NCBI GenBank assembly: GCA_027028245.1
Contig: JALVJO010000048.1
Coordinates: 1 to 40,611 of the forward strand
Origin: Deltaproteobacteria bacterium
Lineage (GTDB): Bacteria; Desulfobacterota; Dissulfuribacteria; Dissulfuribacterales; QOAL01
DNA: 40,611 nt
Direction of reading: 5' to 3'
Positions within the stretch are counted from its first letter, which is position 1. Each line of letters begins with the position of its first letter. Made by a program: the position numbers and the translations under genes. Shown here piece after piece: positions 9,100 through 17,550 of the stretch. The notes beneath the pieces are model-generated. The model ran no database searches. It was not told the origin of the DNA and saw nothing but the letters and a program-made list of their open reading frames with translations.

Positions 9100-9910
9100 A
9101 CTGCTTTTTCAGCTGGTTTTTTTCATATATATAGCTGCCACTGCCGGATTTATTGTGCATCTTGTCAGCCTGAGAAAAGGCGTAGAAAAGATTGCCTTCT
9201 ACATATTGGCTGCCGGCTTCTGCCTCCATACTGTCGCCATAATCTTCAGGTGGATCATGGAAAAGCATGCGCCGCTGGTGAGCTTTCATGACACCTTTTC
9301 ATTTTTGTCCTGGGCCATTGCCCTGGCCTTTCTTCTCTTTCAGGCTGGACACAATGTAAAGGCCCTTGGTGCATTTGTAAGCCCGGTAATAACCATCATG
9401 CTGGCAGCCGGCCTCATGCACCCCAGGCAGGTCCTACCCCTGCCGCCTGCCCTGAAGAGTCTGTGGCTTCCGGTGCATGCCAGTATCTGCCTGATTTCTT
9501 ATGCCCTCCTGACTCTGGCCTTCTGTATTGCAATAATGTATCTGATTCAGGAAAGACAAATCAAACAGAAAAAACTTGGAGCCATTTTCCGCAGGCTGCC
9601 ATCGCTGGAAACACTGGATGTCATGTCGGAAAGGTGCCTCAAGATAGGATTTCCGCTTCTTACCCTAGGAATCATTACCGGCTCCATGTGGGCTGAATCT
9701 GCATGGGGATCTTACTGGAGCTGGGACCCAAAGGAGACATGGTCTCTTATCACGTGGTTCCTGTACGCTGCCCTGCTGCACCAGAGACTTACAGTGGGCT
9801 GGCGCGGCAGAAAGAGTGCATACATGACTATAATAGGATATGTAACCCTGCTCTTTACCTTCATCGGAGTAACATACCTGCTGCCTGGTGCCCATTCATA
9901 TGCCCTCTGA
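9092..9910 (+). CDS. ccsA: Cytochrome c biogenesis / heme-handling membrane protein CcsA (HemX-like)
   Basis: 272 residues with about eight transmembrane helices. The tryptophan-rich WWD heme-binding motif is present at 205-217 (WGSYWSWDPKETW), along with potential heme-ligand histidines at about 46, 129 and 268. CcsA/ResC proteins present heme for attachment to apocytochromes in system II; related HemX proteins sit beside hemA and influence glutamyl-tRNA reductase. I chose the ATG at 9092 because GAAGGA lies 11 nt upstream; a TTG at 9083 is only 2 nt from it. The gene sits between siroheme synthase and hemA with overlaps on both sides. No CcsB/ResB partner is in the window, so a HemX-type role is equally possible. 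Confidence 0.88.
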   Translation: MDELLFQLVFFIYIAATAGFIVHLVSLRKGVEKIAFYILAAGFCLHTVAIIFRWIMEKHAPLVSFHDTFSFLSWAIALAFLLFQAGHNVKALGAFVSPVITIMLAAGLMHPRQVLPLPPALKSLWLPVHASICLISYALLTLAFCIAIMYLIQERQIKQKKLGAIFRRLPSLETLDVMSERCLKIGFPLLTLGIITGSMWAESAWGSYWSWDPKETWSLITWFLYAALLHQRLTVGWRGRKSAYMTIIGYVTLLFTFIGVTYLLPGAHSYAL

Positions 9911-11267
9911 TATCAATAATAAGCTGAACATACTCCTGCTCGGGGTCAATCACAAAACCGCCCCAGTGGAGATCAGGGAAAAACTTGCCCTCAGGGAAAC
10001 AAACCCTCCGGCACTTAAACTGTTCCATGAATTGCCAGCCTGCATGGAAGTAGTGTTTCTGTCTACCTGCAACAGGGTGGAGGTCATAGTCGGGACAAAT
10101 GATATCGAAAGGGCCAGGGACCAGATACTGGAAGTATGGCAATCAAGGTCGGGCATTACTGACAACGAATTCTCAGAGTGCACATACGAGTACAGAGGCA
10201 TTGAAGCAGTGCGTCATGTCTTCAGGGTAGCTGCAAGCCTTGATTCCATGGTGGTGGGAGAGCCCCAGATCCTGGGCCAGCTGAAGGATGCCTATCGAAA
10301 TGCCTCTGAAGAAGGCTGTTCAGGCCATATTCTCAACAAACTCATGCACAAGGCCTTCTCCACGGCCAAGAGGATTCGAACAGAAACCAGAATAGCAAGC
10401 CAGGCAGTATCAATAAGTTATGCAGCAGTGGAACTTGCCAAGAAAATCTTCGGCGACCTCAGGGGCAAAAGCGCCCTGATGGTAGGTGCAGGGGAGATGG
10501 CTGAACTTGCAGCCCAGCACCTTAAGACCAATGGAATCGAAAGACTGATTGTTGCCAACAGAACACTTGAACGGGCCATGGAACTTGCCAGCTCCCTGGA
10601 TGGAGAGGCCGTTTCACTGGCCGAGCTGGAAGATGTTCTGGTGGATGCAGATATAGTAATAAGTTCCACAGGGGCCCCGGGACTTGTCATCACCAAGGAC
10701 CAGGTAAAACGCATCATGCGTCCCAGGCGGCACAGGCTTCTTTTCTTCATCGACATAGCAGTGCCCCGGGACATAGATCCAAGGGTGAACGACATAGACA
10801 ATGTCTACTTGTTCGATATTGATGAGCTCAAGGAGGTAGTGGAAGAAAACAAGGCAGAACGCCAGAAGGAGGCCCTGAGGGCCGAACGCATAGTGGAATC
10901 AGAGGTTATAAAATTCAAATCCTGGATGCAATCTCTGGACATCATCCCCATCATAAAGAAGCTCCAGGAAAAGGCCGAAAATGTCAGACAGAAAGAACTC
11001 AGGCGAACGCTGAAAAACCTGAAGGGACTCAGCGACAAGGAAAGACAGGCCGTGGAAAAACTCTCCCAGTCCCTGGTCAATAAGATCCTTCACGACCCTA
11101 TAATATTCCTGAAAAAGGGTTCCAGGGACAAGGACAAAGATGATGTCCTTGCAATGGTCTGCAGGATCTTCGCCCTGAACGGTGCCGGAGAGACCATCTC
11201 CTTTGAAAACTACATGAAGGAAAAAAACAAGCTGGAGGGACGCTGCAGCTCCAAACAGGCAAACTGA
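9900..11267 (+). CDS. hemA: Glutamyl-tRNA reductase HemA
   Basis: 455 residues from the ATG at 9900 (a GTG at 9888 is an in-frame alternative; neither has a good Shine-Dalgarno, and the gene overlaps ccsA). It reduces glutamyl-tRNA(Glu) to glutamate-1-semialdehyde, the first committed step of C5 heme and siroheme synthesis. The N-terminal domain has GVNHKTAPVEIREKL and the catalytic-cysteine motif STCNRVEV. The NADPH domain has MVGAGEMAELAAQHL and NRTLERA; the C-terminal dimerisation helix is long and charged. It is the last gene of the siroheme-synthase/ccsA/hemA cluster and converges on mscS with only 12 nt between stops. Confidence 0.97.
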   Translation: MPSDINNKLNILLLGVNHKTAPVEIREKLALRETNPPALKLFHELPACMEVVFLSTCNRVEVIVGTNDIERARDQILEVWQSRSGITDNEFSECTYEYRGIEAVRHVFRVAASLDSMVVGEPQILGQLKDAYRNASEEGCSGHILNKLMHKAFSTAKRIRTETRIASQAVSISYAAVELAKKIFGDLRGKSALMVGAGEMAELAAQHLKTNGIERLIVANRTLERAMELASSLDGEAVSLAELEDVLVDADIVISSTGAPGLVITKDQVKRIMRPRRHRLLFFIDIAVPRDIDPRVNDIDNVYLFDIDELKEVVEENKAERQKEALRAERIVESEVIKFKSWMQSLDIIPIIKKLQEKAENVRQKELRRTLKNLKGLSDKERQAVEKLSQSLVNKILHDPIIFLKKGSRDKDKDDVLAMVCRIFALNGAGETISFENYMKEKNKLEGRCSSKQAN

Positions 11268-11279
11268 TGCCGGCGCCCC

Positions 11280-12347
11280 CTATGATTTTATGTACACCTC
11301 ATGCTGAGGAAAGGGAATGATAATGCCCTTGGCATTGAAGGCTGCATCAATGGCCTTGAGAAGCTGATGTATAACCCTGCCCTTGAACCTTGGGTCCCTG
11401 ACCCAGCAAAGCAGCTCAAAATCTATGGAGGAAGGCCCGAATCTCCGGACCCTTGAACGCGGCTTGGGCAGGGAAGTTACATCATCATTATCAAGGGCAA
11501 TCTGCACCAAAAGCTCCTCCACCTGTTTCAGATCAGAGCCGTAGGCCACCCCCACAGGCACACGTATCCTGAATCTTGGCAAGGGGGCGCTTTCATTTAT
11601 AATCTTGGCATTTGCCATGATTGAATTTGGTATGGTTATGAGCACGTCATCCCTTGTCTTTATGCGCGTGGAGCGAATCCCTATGTCCACCACTTCCCCG
11701 CGCTCGCCGCTGTCCAGTATGATGTAGTCACTGATTTTGTAAGGCCTGTCTATAAAGACACTTATCCCTCCGAAGAAATTGGCCAGTGAATCCTTTGCAG
11801 CAATGGCAACGGCCAGTCCTGCGATGCCGGCCGATGCAAAAAGAGGGGCAAGGTTTACATTCCATATCAGGAGGATTGCCACCATTCCCACGATGAGCAC
11901 GGCAATCCTTATTAGATTCCTGAAAAGAAACAAGAGCTCCCTGGCTACATTGGTCTTTCTGGCAATCAGGGAACCTTCCCTCAGCTCTGCTCCGGCAAGA
12001 AATCTTACCAGAGGAAACCACCAGCTGAAAAAAATCAGGGTCTTTACTGCGTTAGGGGCTATGAAATCCCAGGGGGCCTTTAGGCTTGCCGCCACGGCAA
12101 CATGGAGAAAACCCAGGAATATTATGGTAAGTACAATTGGCCTGTGAATAAAGGCTATGACCGCATCATCACAGCTGATATTGGTAAGTTCTGCAAGCCT
12201 CCTTAAAAGCTTGTCTATAATTATGTCCACCACCTTGGCCAGGACCAGGTAGCCGACAATGGTGATCAGGTAGTCGACATATTCCCTGTCCAGGAAATAG
12301 AGCAGCTGCCGGGCTATTTCGTGCACCTCTTTGTTGACATCAACCAT
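11280..12347 (-). CDS. MscS-family small-conductance mechanosensitive channel
   Basis: 355 residues with five hydrophobic segments (about 24-46, 66-88, 100-120, 142-163 and 165-190). The last is the pore-lining Gly/Ala-rich helix FASAGIAGLAVAIAAKDSLANFFGG, followed by the MscS beta domain motif FIDRPYKISDYIIL...GEVVDIGIRSTRIKTRDDVLITIPNS (199-242) and the C-terminal alpha/beta vestibule. MscS-type channels release solutes on hypo-osmotic shock. Its 5' end overlaps the probable rpsT promoter on the other strand, so transcription of the two may interfere. Confidence 0.92.
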   Translation of the reverse strand: MVDVNKEVHEIARQLLYFLDREYVDYLITIVGYLVLAKVVDIIIDKLLRRLAELTNISCDDAVIAFIHRPIVLTIIFLGFLHVAVAASLKAPWDFIAPNAVKTLIFFSWWFPLVRFLAGAELREGSLIARKTNVARELLFLFRNLIRIAVLIVGMVAILLIWNVNLAPLFASAGIAGLAVAIAAKDSLANFFGGISVFIDRPYKISDYIILDSGERGEVVDIGIRSTRIKTRDDVLITIPNSIMANAKIINESAPLPRFRIRVPVGVAYGSDLKQVEELLVQIALDNDDVTSLPKPRSRVRRFGPSSIDFELLCWVRDPRFKGRVIHQLLKAIDAAFNAKGIIIPFPQHEVYIKS

Positions 12348-12362
12348 GAGAGTTATTATATA
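12334..12362 (+). promoter_or_regulatory. Probable sigma-70 promoter of rpsT
   Basis: A consensus -35 box TTGACA at 12334-12339 is followed after 17 bp by TATATA at 12357-12362 (TATAAA two bases further on). Transcription would begin near 12369, leaving a leader of about 57 nt before the rpsT start. The -35 box lies within the beginning of the divergent mscS gene. Confidence 0.7.
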
Positions 12363-12425
12363 AACTCGCTGCCTGAAGGCAAGAAAAGATCAAATCCGTC
12401 TTATATTATCCGCAGGGAGGAACAA

Positions 12426-12710
12426 TTGGCTAACCACAAATCAGCCCTTAAAAGGGTGCGCCAGAACCAGAAACGCAGACTCAGAAACAAGATGAGAAAG
12501 ACCAGGATCAAAAACCTGGCAAAGGCAGTGGAAGCTGCAGTAGCTGAAAAGGCACCGGAAAAGGCTCAGGCCTGTCTTAAAGAGGCCCAGAAATATATAG
12601 AAAAAATAGGACATAGACGGGGTACGCTTCACAGGCGTACTGCATCCAGAAAGGTGTCGCGCCTGACGAAAAAGGTGAACGCCCTTCTGAAAAAGACAGC
12701 GTCGTCCTGA
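12426..12710 (+). CDS. rpsT: 30S ribosomal protein S20
   Basis: 94 residues starting (TTG)ANHKSALKRVRQNQKRRLRNK, the standard S20 N-terminus; E. coli S20 has 87. The protein is basic and alpha-helical and binds 16S rRNA early in 30S assembly. A TTG start at 12426 follows AGGGAGG with about 6 nt spacing, a near-ideal Shine-Dalgarno. The frame is open upstream to 12321, but the S20 homology begins exactly at the TTG. E. coli rpsT also starts with UUG, where the weak codon supports autogenous translational control; the same could apply here. The lipoprotein gene follows after 26 nt. Confidence 0.95.
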   Translation: MANHKSALKRVRQNQKRRLRNKMRKTRIKNLAKAVEAAVAEKAPEKAQACLKEAQKYIEKIGHRRGTLHRRTASRKVSRLTKKVNALLKKTASS

Positions 12711-12736
12711 TTTACATCATCCCACCAAGGGTTTGG

Positions 12737-13300
12737 ATGCTGTTCAGGCAAAATTTGCCTGGCTACCGCAGCAGTTCAATAATAGGCTGCCTCTGCAATA
12801 ATTCCTTGTATTCCTGGAAGAAACATTTTTTAAATATTTGGTCAATTTCTTTACTGGCCCTTTGCCTCGGCTGGACTGCAGGATGTGCGCCCAGCCGCCG
12901 TTTCATATCTCCCCAGGTCGAACTCCTGGGATTGAACGTCAGGGATGTATCCCTCTCCCACATCAATTACCAGGCCAGGATAAGGGTTTACAACCCAAAC
13001 CTGGAATCCCTTGATGTAACAGATGTCGGATACGCTCTTTACCTTAACGGCGTGAACATGATAAACGGGGAAAGCCAGGTGGAAAAAACAATAAAACCAC
13101 ATGAGGAAGTACAGATCCCGCTCCGCCTTTCAGGTTCCCTGTTCAGCACCTTGCGTTTTCTGGCATCCATGCCCGATGCCAGAAAGATCTCCTTTGTAAT
13201 GAAGGGTACCATAAGGGGGTCATCCCGTAGCGGCCGGACATTTTCCCTGCCCTTTGAAGAAGAGGGCCAACTGGACCTGCAGCAGCTCCAGAGATATTAG
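12737..13300 (+). CDS. LEA type-2 (WHy-domain) family lipoprotein
   Basis: 187 residues. ATG at 12737 is preceded by AAGGG with 6 nt spacing. The N-terminus is long; a hydrophobic stretch at about 33-45 (NIWSISLLALCLGWTAGC) ends in a lipobox-like TAGC, so export and lipid modification are likely. The mature part has the LEA_2/WHy pattern: VELLGLNVRDVSLSHINYQARIRVYNPNLESLDVTDVGYALYLNGV...KPHEEVQIPLRLSG. Bacterial members are thought to be stress-related envelope proteins; the specific role is unknown. The stop codon TAG lies inside the 8-bp target duplication of the mobile element that follows. Confidence 0.82.
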   Translation: MLFRQNLPGYRSSSIIGCLCNNSLYSWKKHFLNIWSISLLALCLGWTAGCAPSRRFISPQVELLGLNVRDVSLSHINYQARIRVYNPNLESLDVTDVGYALYLNGVNMINGESQVEKTIKPHEEVQIPLRLSGSLFSTLRFLASMPDARKISFVMKGTIRGSSRSGRTFSLPFEEEGQLDLQQLQRY

Positions 13301-13302
13301 CC

Positions 13303-13536
13303 GAGAGCATTCCCAGTTTGTCCCCCATTTGTGCTACTGGCAAGGAAGGGGTGTTTCTAGAAAGGTTTCACCACAAGGAAGCCAACTTCAGCCGCAGTCA
13401 AGCCGATGAGATTGGCCATGTCTGTATTCGAAAAGAATTTGAAATCTGCACAGCGGCTTGGTGAACCTTGAAAGAAATGCACCTTCCTTGCCATTCCTCG
13501 TCATTCCTTGTCTGGGGACAAACTGGGAATGCTCCC
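13303..13536 (+). mobile_element. MITE-like element, copy A (234 bp)
   Basis: Non-autonomous element bounded by terminal inverted repeats of about 23 bp: the left end begins GAGAGCATTCCC (one mismatch) and the right end finishes GGGAATGCTCCC. It is flanked by a perfect 8-bp direct repeat TATTAGCC at 13295-13302 and 13537-13544, a target-site duplication. The interior is closely similar to copies B and C in the same orientation, with about 10 extra bases near the right end. It encodes no transposase. It inserted exactly at the stop codon of the upstream lipoprotein gene, and the duplication preserved that stop. Confidence 0.88.
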
Positions 13537-13582
13537 TATTAGCCTGTTTTACGGATGCAGCATATCATGGTAAAATACCTTT

Positions 13583-15217
13583 TTATTCCTTGATCTGTTC
13601 CGGCCGGTATGGCAGTGACTCCTTGATATATTCGGGAATTTCTCCGTTTTCAGCCTCAAAGGCTTCCAGGTAATCGCGTCTGCCCCTTAAAAAATCTTTT
13701 GCCTTTTTAGTAAGCAGTTCCCTGTCGCTGAAAAGCTTTTCCGCCCTCATCACATCCATGTTGGCCCTGTCTGACTTTATGGGGTAGTGATATCCCAGGT
13801 AGTCCGGGTCAAAGCTGAACTTCAGCTGTATCCTTGCGAGGTCGTTATAAATGGCCAGGGACTGCCTCAGGCTTACCTTTTTCTCGTCCTGACCTATGCA
13901 ACCGGTGTTTGCCAGATAACACTTTATCTGGCTCTTCTTGAGGATCTCGTAGAAGGTCATTGCATGATCAAGCTTGTTGCCGCACATGAAGGGATCAAGA
14001 AAAAAGACCCTTTTGAACCTTCCGGCCTCTTCGGGATTACCTCCGGAGCTTTCTATGGATTCACCGTATATAAACTGCATTGTGGCCTGTTCGGGAGTCA
14101 GCTTGTTTATGGAATTTACCAGTGGATTCCTGGTAAGAATTATCACATAATCCAGGCGGTTGGCATGAAGGGACTGACTGGCTATCTCGAGATTTTCCCT
14201 GCTGATGACGGCGCGCCCGTTGGCTGTTTTGGTAGTATCCATAAAATCTGGAATATACGGATACTTGGAGATGGCAACGTTTTCTAAAAATGCCTCCCTT
14301 GATTCTGCAGCCCTCAGTATCTCCGGCTGGCTGGCATCCAGCCCCTCGGTCTTGACATAAAGCCCTCCGTATTCAAAGGCTGAGTAACTTCCATCATAGG
14401 CAAGGCTTCCGCCATCATCTCCTATCATCTCCGACTGTTCCCTGGGAAGCTTTGCAAATTTCCTGCAGAGGGTGGTGGTCTTCCCCGTGGCCGTAAGGCC
14501 CGAAACACCCATTACCACTTCCTTCAATTCCGGACGCTCTGCCTCCAGGTCGTAGATCCAGAGCCAGTCTCTTCTGGCTCCTGCATGGAGAAAAAGACCG
14601 GTCTTGTCAATGGCTTTCACACGCCAATCCTCAAACTGAAAGACCCCCTTTTTCCCCTCTCCAAGGTATATGCTGTTCCTGCATATCTTGACCTGGTCTC
14701 CGCGTCTTTTACCCATCCAGAGCCTGATGGTAATATCCTTGTCAAGGAGCCTTTTCTGCTTGTTCAGGCGAAAGGCATCATCGGTGAAAAATATTATGGT
14801 ATAAGTGGGATCTTCCACTACCCTGGGAGCCGGCTGGTCAAAAAGCAGCTTCAAACCATAGGCAAGCTGGGCATAGATCTCTGGCATGATGAACCTTGCA
14901 GTGATCCCTTCTCTTCCGTCTCCCACTATGGTGTCCACGCAGACGATGTTCTGGGAACCCAAATTTTTTACTGCTTCAATGGCCAGCCTTTCCTCTTCCT
15001 CACCAAAGGGGGTATCAACGTTGTTGCTGGTATGCGGGGCAGAACGGGACATGGGTTCTGAATCTGCTGCCACCGACCCCATGTGGGTCTGGACAACCCC
15101 GTCCTGGGCAAGGGCAAGGGCCTTGTACCCGTCAAGGGTAAGCCCCTCTGTCAAGCGGTCCTGATTCTTTGCCTCCTTGTATATCTCTACTGCTGCCTTC
15201 TTAAAATAATTTTCCAT
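13583..15217 (-). CDS. Divergent ATP-type phosphoenolpyruvate carboxykinase-like protein
   Basis: 544 residues, matching the PckA family (about 530-540). It has a PEPCK-style nucleotide site GVSGLTATGKTTT at 237-249, in place of the usual GLSGTGKTTLS. This is followed by MIGDDGG (264-270) and, further on, RNPLVNSINKLTPEQATMQFIYGES, which corresponds to the adenine-side LTPEQ region. ATP-type PEPCK interconverts oxaloacetate + ATP and PEP + CO2 + ADP. The canonical TGRSPKD motif is not recognisable (SRSAP at 57-61 may be its remnant) and the YPxxxIPN segment is missing. Substrate specificity is therefore uncertain. Start ATG follows AGGTGAG. It lies 18 nt downstream of pta, probably co-transcribed. 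Confidence 0.78.
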   Translation of the reverse strand: MENYFKKAAVEIYKEAKNQDRLTEGLTLDGYKALALAQDGVVQTHMGSVAADSEPMSRSAPHTSNNVDTPFGEEEERLAIEAVKNLGSQNIVCVDTIVGDGREGITARFIMPEIYAQLAYGLKLLFDQPAPRVVEDPTYTIIFFTDDAFRLNKQKRLLDKDITIRLWMGKRRGDQVKICRNSIYLGEGKKGVFQFEDWRVKAIDKTGLFLHAGARRDWLWIYDLEAERPELKEVVMGVSGLTATGKTTTLCRKFAKLPREQSEMIGDDGGSLAYDGSYSAFEYGGLYVKTEGLDASQPEILRAAESREAFLENVAISKYPYIPDFMDTTKTANGRAVISRENLEIASQSLHANRLDYVIILTRNPLVNSINKLTPEQATMQFIYGESIESSGGNPEEAGRFKRVFFLDPFMCGNKLDHAMTFYEILKKSQIKCYLANTGCIGQDEKKVSLRQSLAIYNDLARIQLKFSFDPDYLGYHYPIKSDRANMDVMRAEKLFSDRELLTKKAKDFLRGRRDYLEAFEAENGEIPEYIKESLPYRPEQIKE

Positions 15218-15235
15218 TATCTCACCTTTCCCGAA

Positions 15236-17344
15236 CTATTTCTGACCGGCCTGTACAGCAGTTATGGCCACGGTATTGACTACATCCTCAACCAGGCATC
15301 CCCGGCTGAGATCATTTACCGGCTTTCTGAGCCCCTGTATGACAGGTCCTATTGCAATGGCACCTGAAGAACGCTGGACTGCCTTGTAAGTATTATTACC
15401 GGTATTAAGATCTGGAAATATAAAGACCGTTGCCTTTCCAGCCACCTTGCTGCCCGGCAGCTTCTTCTTGGCCACACCAGGATCTATGGCAGCATCGTAT
15501 TGCAGCGGCCCCTCGATCAGGAGATCCGGCCTGAGCTTTCGGGCAATTTCCACGGCCCTTTTCACCTTTTCCACATCCTTGCCCTTCCCTGAACTTCCGG
15601 TGGAATAGGACAGCATGGCGACCCGGGGTTCTATATCAAAGGTGGCTGCGGTGTCGGCAGAACTTATGGCAATTGCAGCCAGTTCTTCTGCATCAGGATC
15701 CGGGTTTACTGCACAGTCTCCAAAGACCAGCACCCTGGTTGGAAGACACATGAAAAAGACACTGGAGGCGATCTTTACCCCAGGCCTTGTTTTAATTATC
15801 TGGAAGGCCGGTCTCAGTACATCCGCTGTGGTATGCACAGCACCAGATACCATGCCATCCACCAGCCCCTTGTAAACCATCATCACCCCGAAATAATTCT
15901 CATCCAGCATGGCATCCCTGGCAGAATCCATTGTGCCGCCCCTGCACTTTCTGAGTTCATAGAACTCCTCTATGAACTCTTCCAGCAAGGGAGAGTTGAC
16001 ATGATCCACTATCTCCACGCCATCCAGTTCCACACCCAGGATGGCCGCCTTTTCCCTTATCCTTTCCTCTTTTCCTATGAGGGTAAGATTTACGACATTC
16101 CTTGCCCTTAAAACCTCCGAGGCCCTTAAGATTCTCTCCTCGTCTCCCTCTGGAAGCACCAGATGTCTGATCTCTTCCCTGGCCCTCTCAAACAGGCTGT
16201 ACTGAAACATGAGGGGAGTAACTATCTCTGATCTGGACACTGCAAGGCGACGCCGGATTTCATTGATATTCACTGCTGATTCAAAGGTACCCAGGGCCAC
16301 GTCCACCTTCCTGGGATTGTCCTTGCTTATCAGTGCCGGCACCTGGCTTGCCTTCATGGCGGATGTAAACGTATCATCAGCAGCACCGATCAAGGGAATG
16401 GATGCCTGTCTGAGCCCCTGGATAAGACGCGTCACCCTGGGGCCGGGTTTGAGCCCGCCTGTCAGCATGATTCCTGAGATGTTGGGAAAGGTGTGGGAAA
16501 AGAGGGTGGTAAGTGTTCCCACCAGTATATCTTCACGATCTCCAGGTGTGATGATGAGGTCCCCGTCTTCCAGATAAGAAAGGTAGTTGTCAAGGGTCAT
16601 GGCTGCTATCTTGAACTGCCTTATGACCCGGTTAAGGCCCGACGGGTCCCCATGTATGAAGCTGCAGCCGAGCCCCTCCATTATCTCTCCAATGGTGGGA
16701 GATGCCAGTTCAGGGACTTCCGGTATCACGTAGACAGGCACATCACCCTTGACCTCCCGATTTATGCGCTGCCACACCTTTTTGACGAGTTCAGGGGCCA
16801 CCCTGTTCACAATGGCGGCCACATTGAAACATCCCTCTGAATCAATGGCATCCAGTACAATCTTCAGGGATTCGGTAATCTCGTGCTCTTGCTTGTTTCT
16901 GCCTGAAAGGACCCCGAGTATTGGAGAACCAAGATTCTTGGAGATATTGATATTGGCATCCACGTCAAAACCTGCACTGATGCCTGATGATTCAAAGCCC
17001 TCGCACAGAATAAATTCAAATCTGCTCTTTATCTTGTTGTATCGCTCTATTATGGCCTGAACAATATCTTTGAATCTGCCCTGGGCACCAAGGGCCTGTA
17101 CCTCTTCTACGGTAAACACGTGGGCTTCGTCGTAGGAAATATCGAGATTATATCTTTCCAGAATCAGGCTCAGGTCATTGTCGGGTTTTTTGCCACTTCT
17201 GATAACCGGCCTGAAGAAACCAACCCGGCTGACCAGCCTGGTGATAACCTCCATGAGGCCCAAAGTGACCATCAGCTTACCGCTTTTGGGCTCCAGGGCA
17301 GTTACGTAAATACTTCCTGTCTTGTGATTTTCAGGCTGGGCCAT
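15236..17344 (-). CDS. pta: Phosphate acetyltransferase Pta (long BioD-like form)
   Basis: 702 residues with the three-part architecture of long Pta: an N-terminal BioD/AAA_26-like domain (TALEPKSGKLMVTLGL at about 15-30 replaces the dethiobiotin-synthase P-loop), a central DRTGG domain (about 210-320) and a C-terminal PTA_PTB catalytic domain from about 380. The catalytic domain has HLVLPEGDEERILRA, DGMVSGAVHTTADVLRPAFQIIKTRPGV and SYSTGSSGKGKDVEKV. It interconverts acetyl-CoA + phosphate and acetyl phosphate + CoA, with acetate kinase, for acetate formation or activation. No ackA is adjacent. It is followed by the PckA-like gene after 18 nt, suggesting a joint role in central C2/C3-C4 metabolism. 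Confidence 0.95.
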   Translation of the reverse strand: MAQPENHKTGSIYVTALEPKSGKLMVTLGLMEVITRLVSRVGFFRPVIRSGKKPDNDLSLILERYNLDISYDEAHVFTVEEVQALGAQGRFKDIVQAIIERYNKIKSRFEFILCEGFESSGISAGFDVDANINISKNLGSPILGVLSGRNKQEHEITESLKIVLDAIDSEGCFNVAAIVNRVAPELVKKVWQRINREVKGDVPVYVIPEVPELASPTIGEIMEGLGCSFIHGDPSGLNRVIRQFKIAAMTLDNYLSYLEDGDLIITPGDREDILVGTLTTLFSHTFPNISGIMLTGGLKPGPRVTRLIQGLRQASIPLIGAADDTFTSAMKASQVPALISKDNPRKVDVALGTFESAVNINEIRRRLAVSRSEIVTPLMFQYSLFERAREEIRHLVLPEGDEERILRASEVLRARNVVNLTLIGKEERIREKAAILGVELDGVEIVDHVNSPLLEEFIEEFYELRKCRGGTMDSARDAMLDENYFGVMMVYKGLVDGMVSGAVHTTADVLRPAFQIIKTRPGVKIASSVFFMCLPTRVLVFGDCAVNPDPDAEELAAIAISSADTAATFDIEPRVAMLSYSTGSSGKGKDVEKVKRAVEIARKLRPDLLIEGPLQYDAAIDPGVAKKKLPGSKVAGKATVFIFPDLNTGNNTYKAVQRSSGAIAIGPVIQGLRKPVNDLSRGCLVEDVVNTVAITAVQAGQK

Positions 17345-17550
17345 GGGTCTTGCTCTCCATTGATCAATATTATCCTGCAGGGACGCAGCACTAAAAAACA
17401 GGCATCATTGCATCTGGTTGCCAAACAGTGAAGCCTTTTCTTCATCCAGGATCATGCTGCGGAAAATGCATCCATCCCATTTTTTGGCAGACAATTATGA
17501 AAATATTCTCAACAAATCATTTTTCAGTGCTAAGACAGCATAATTCACAC

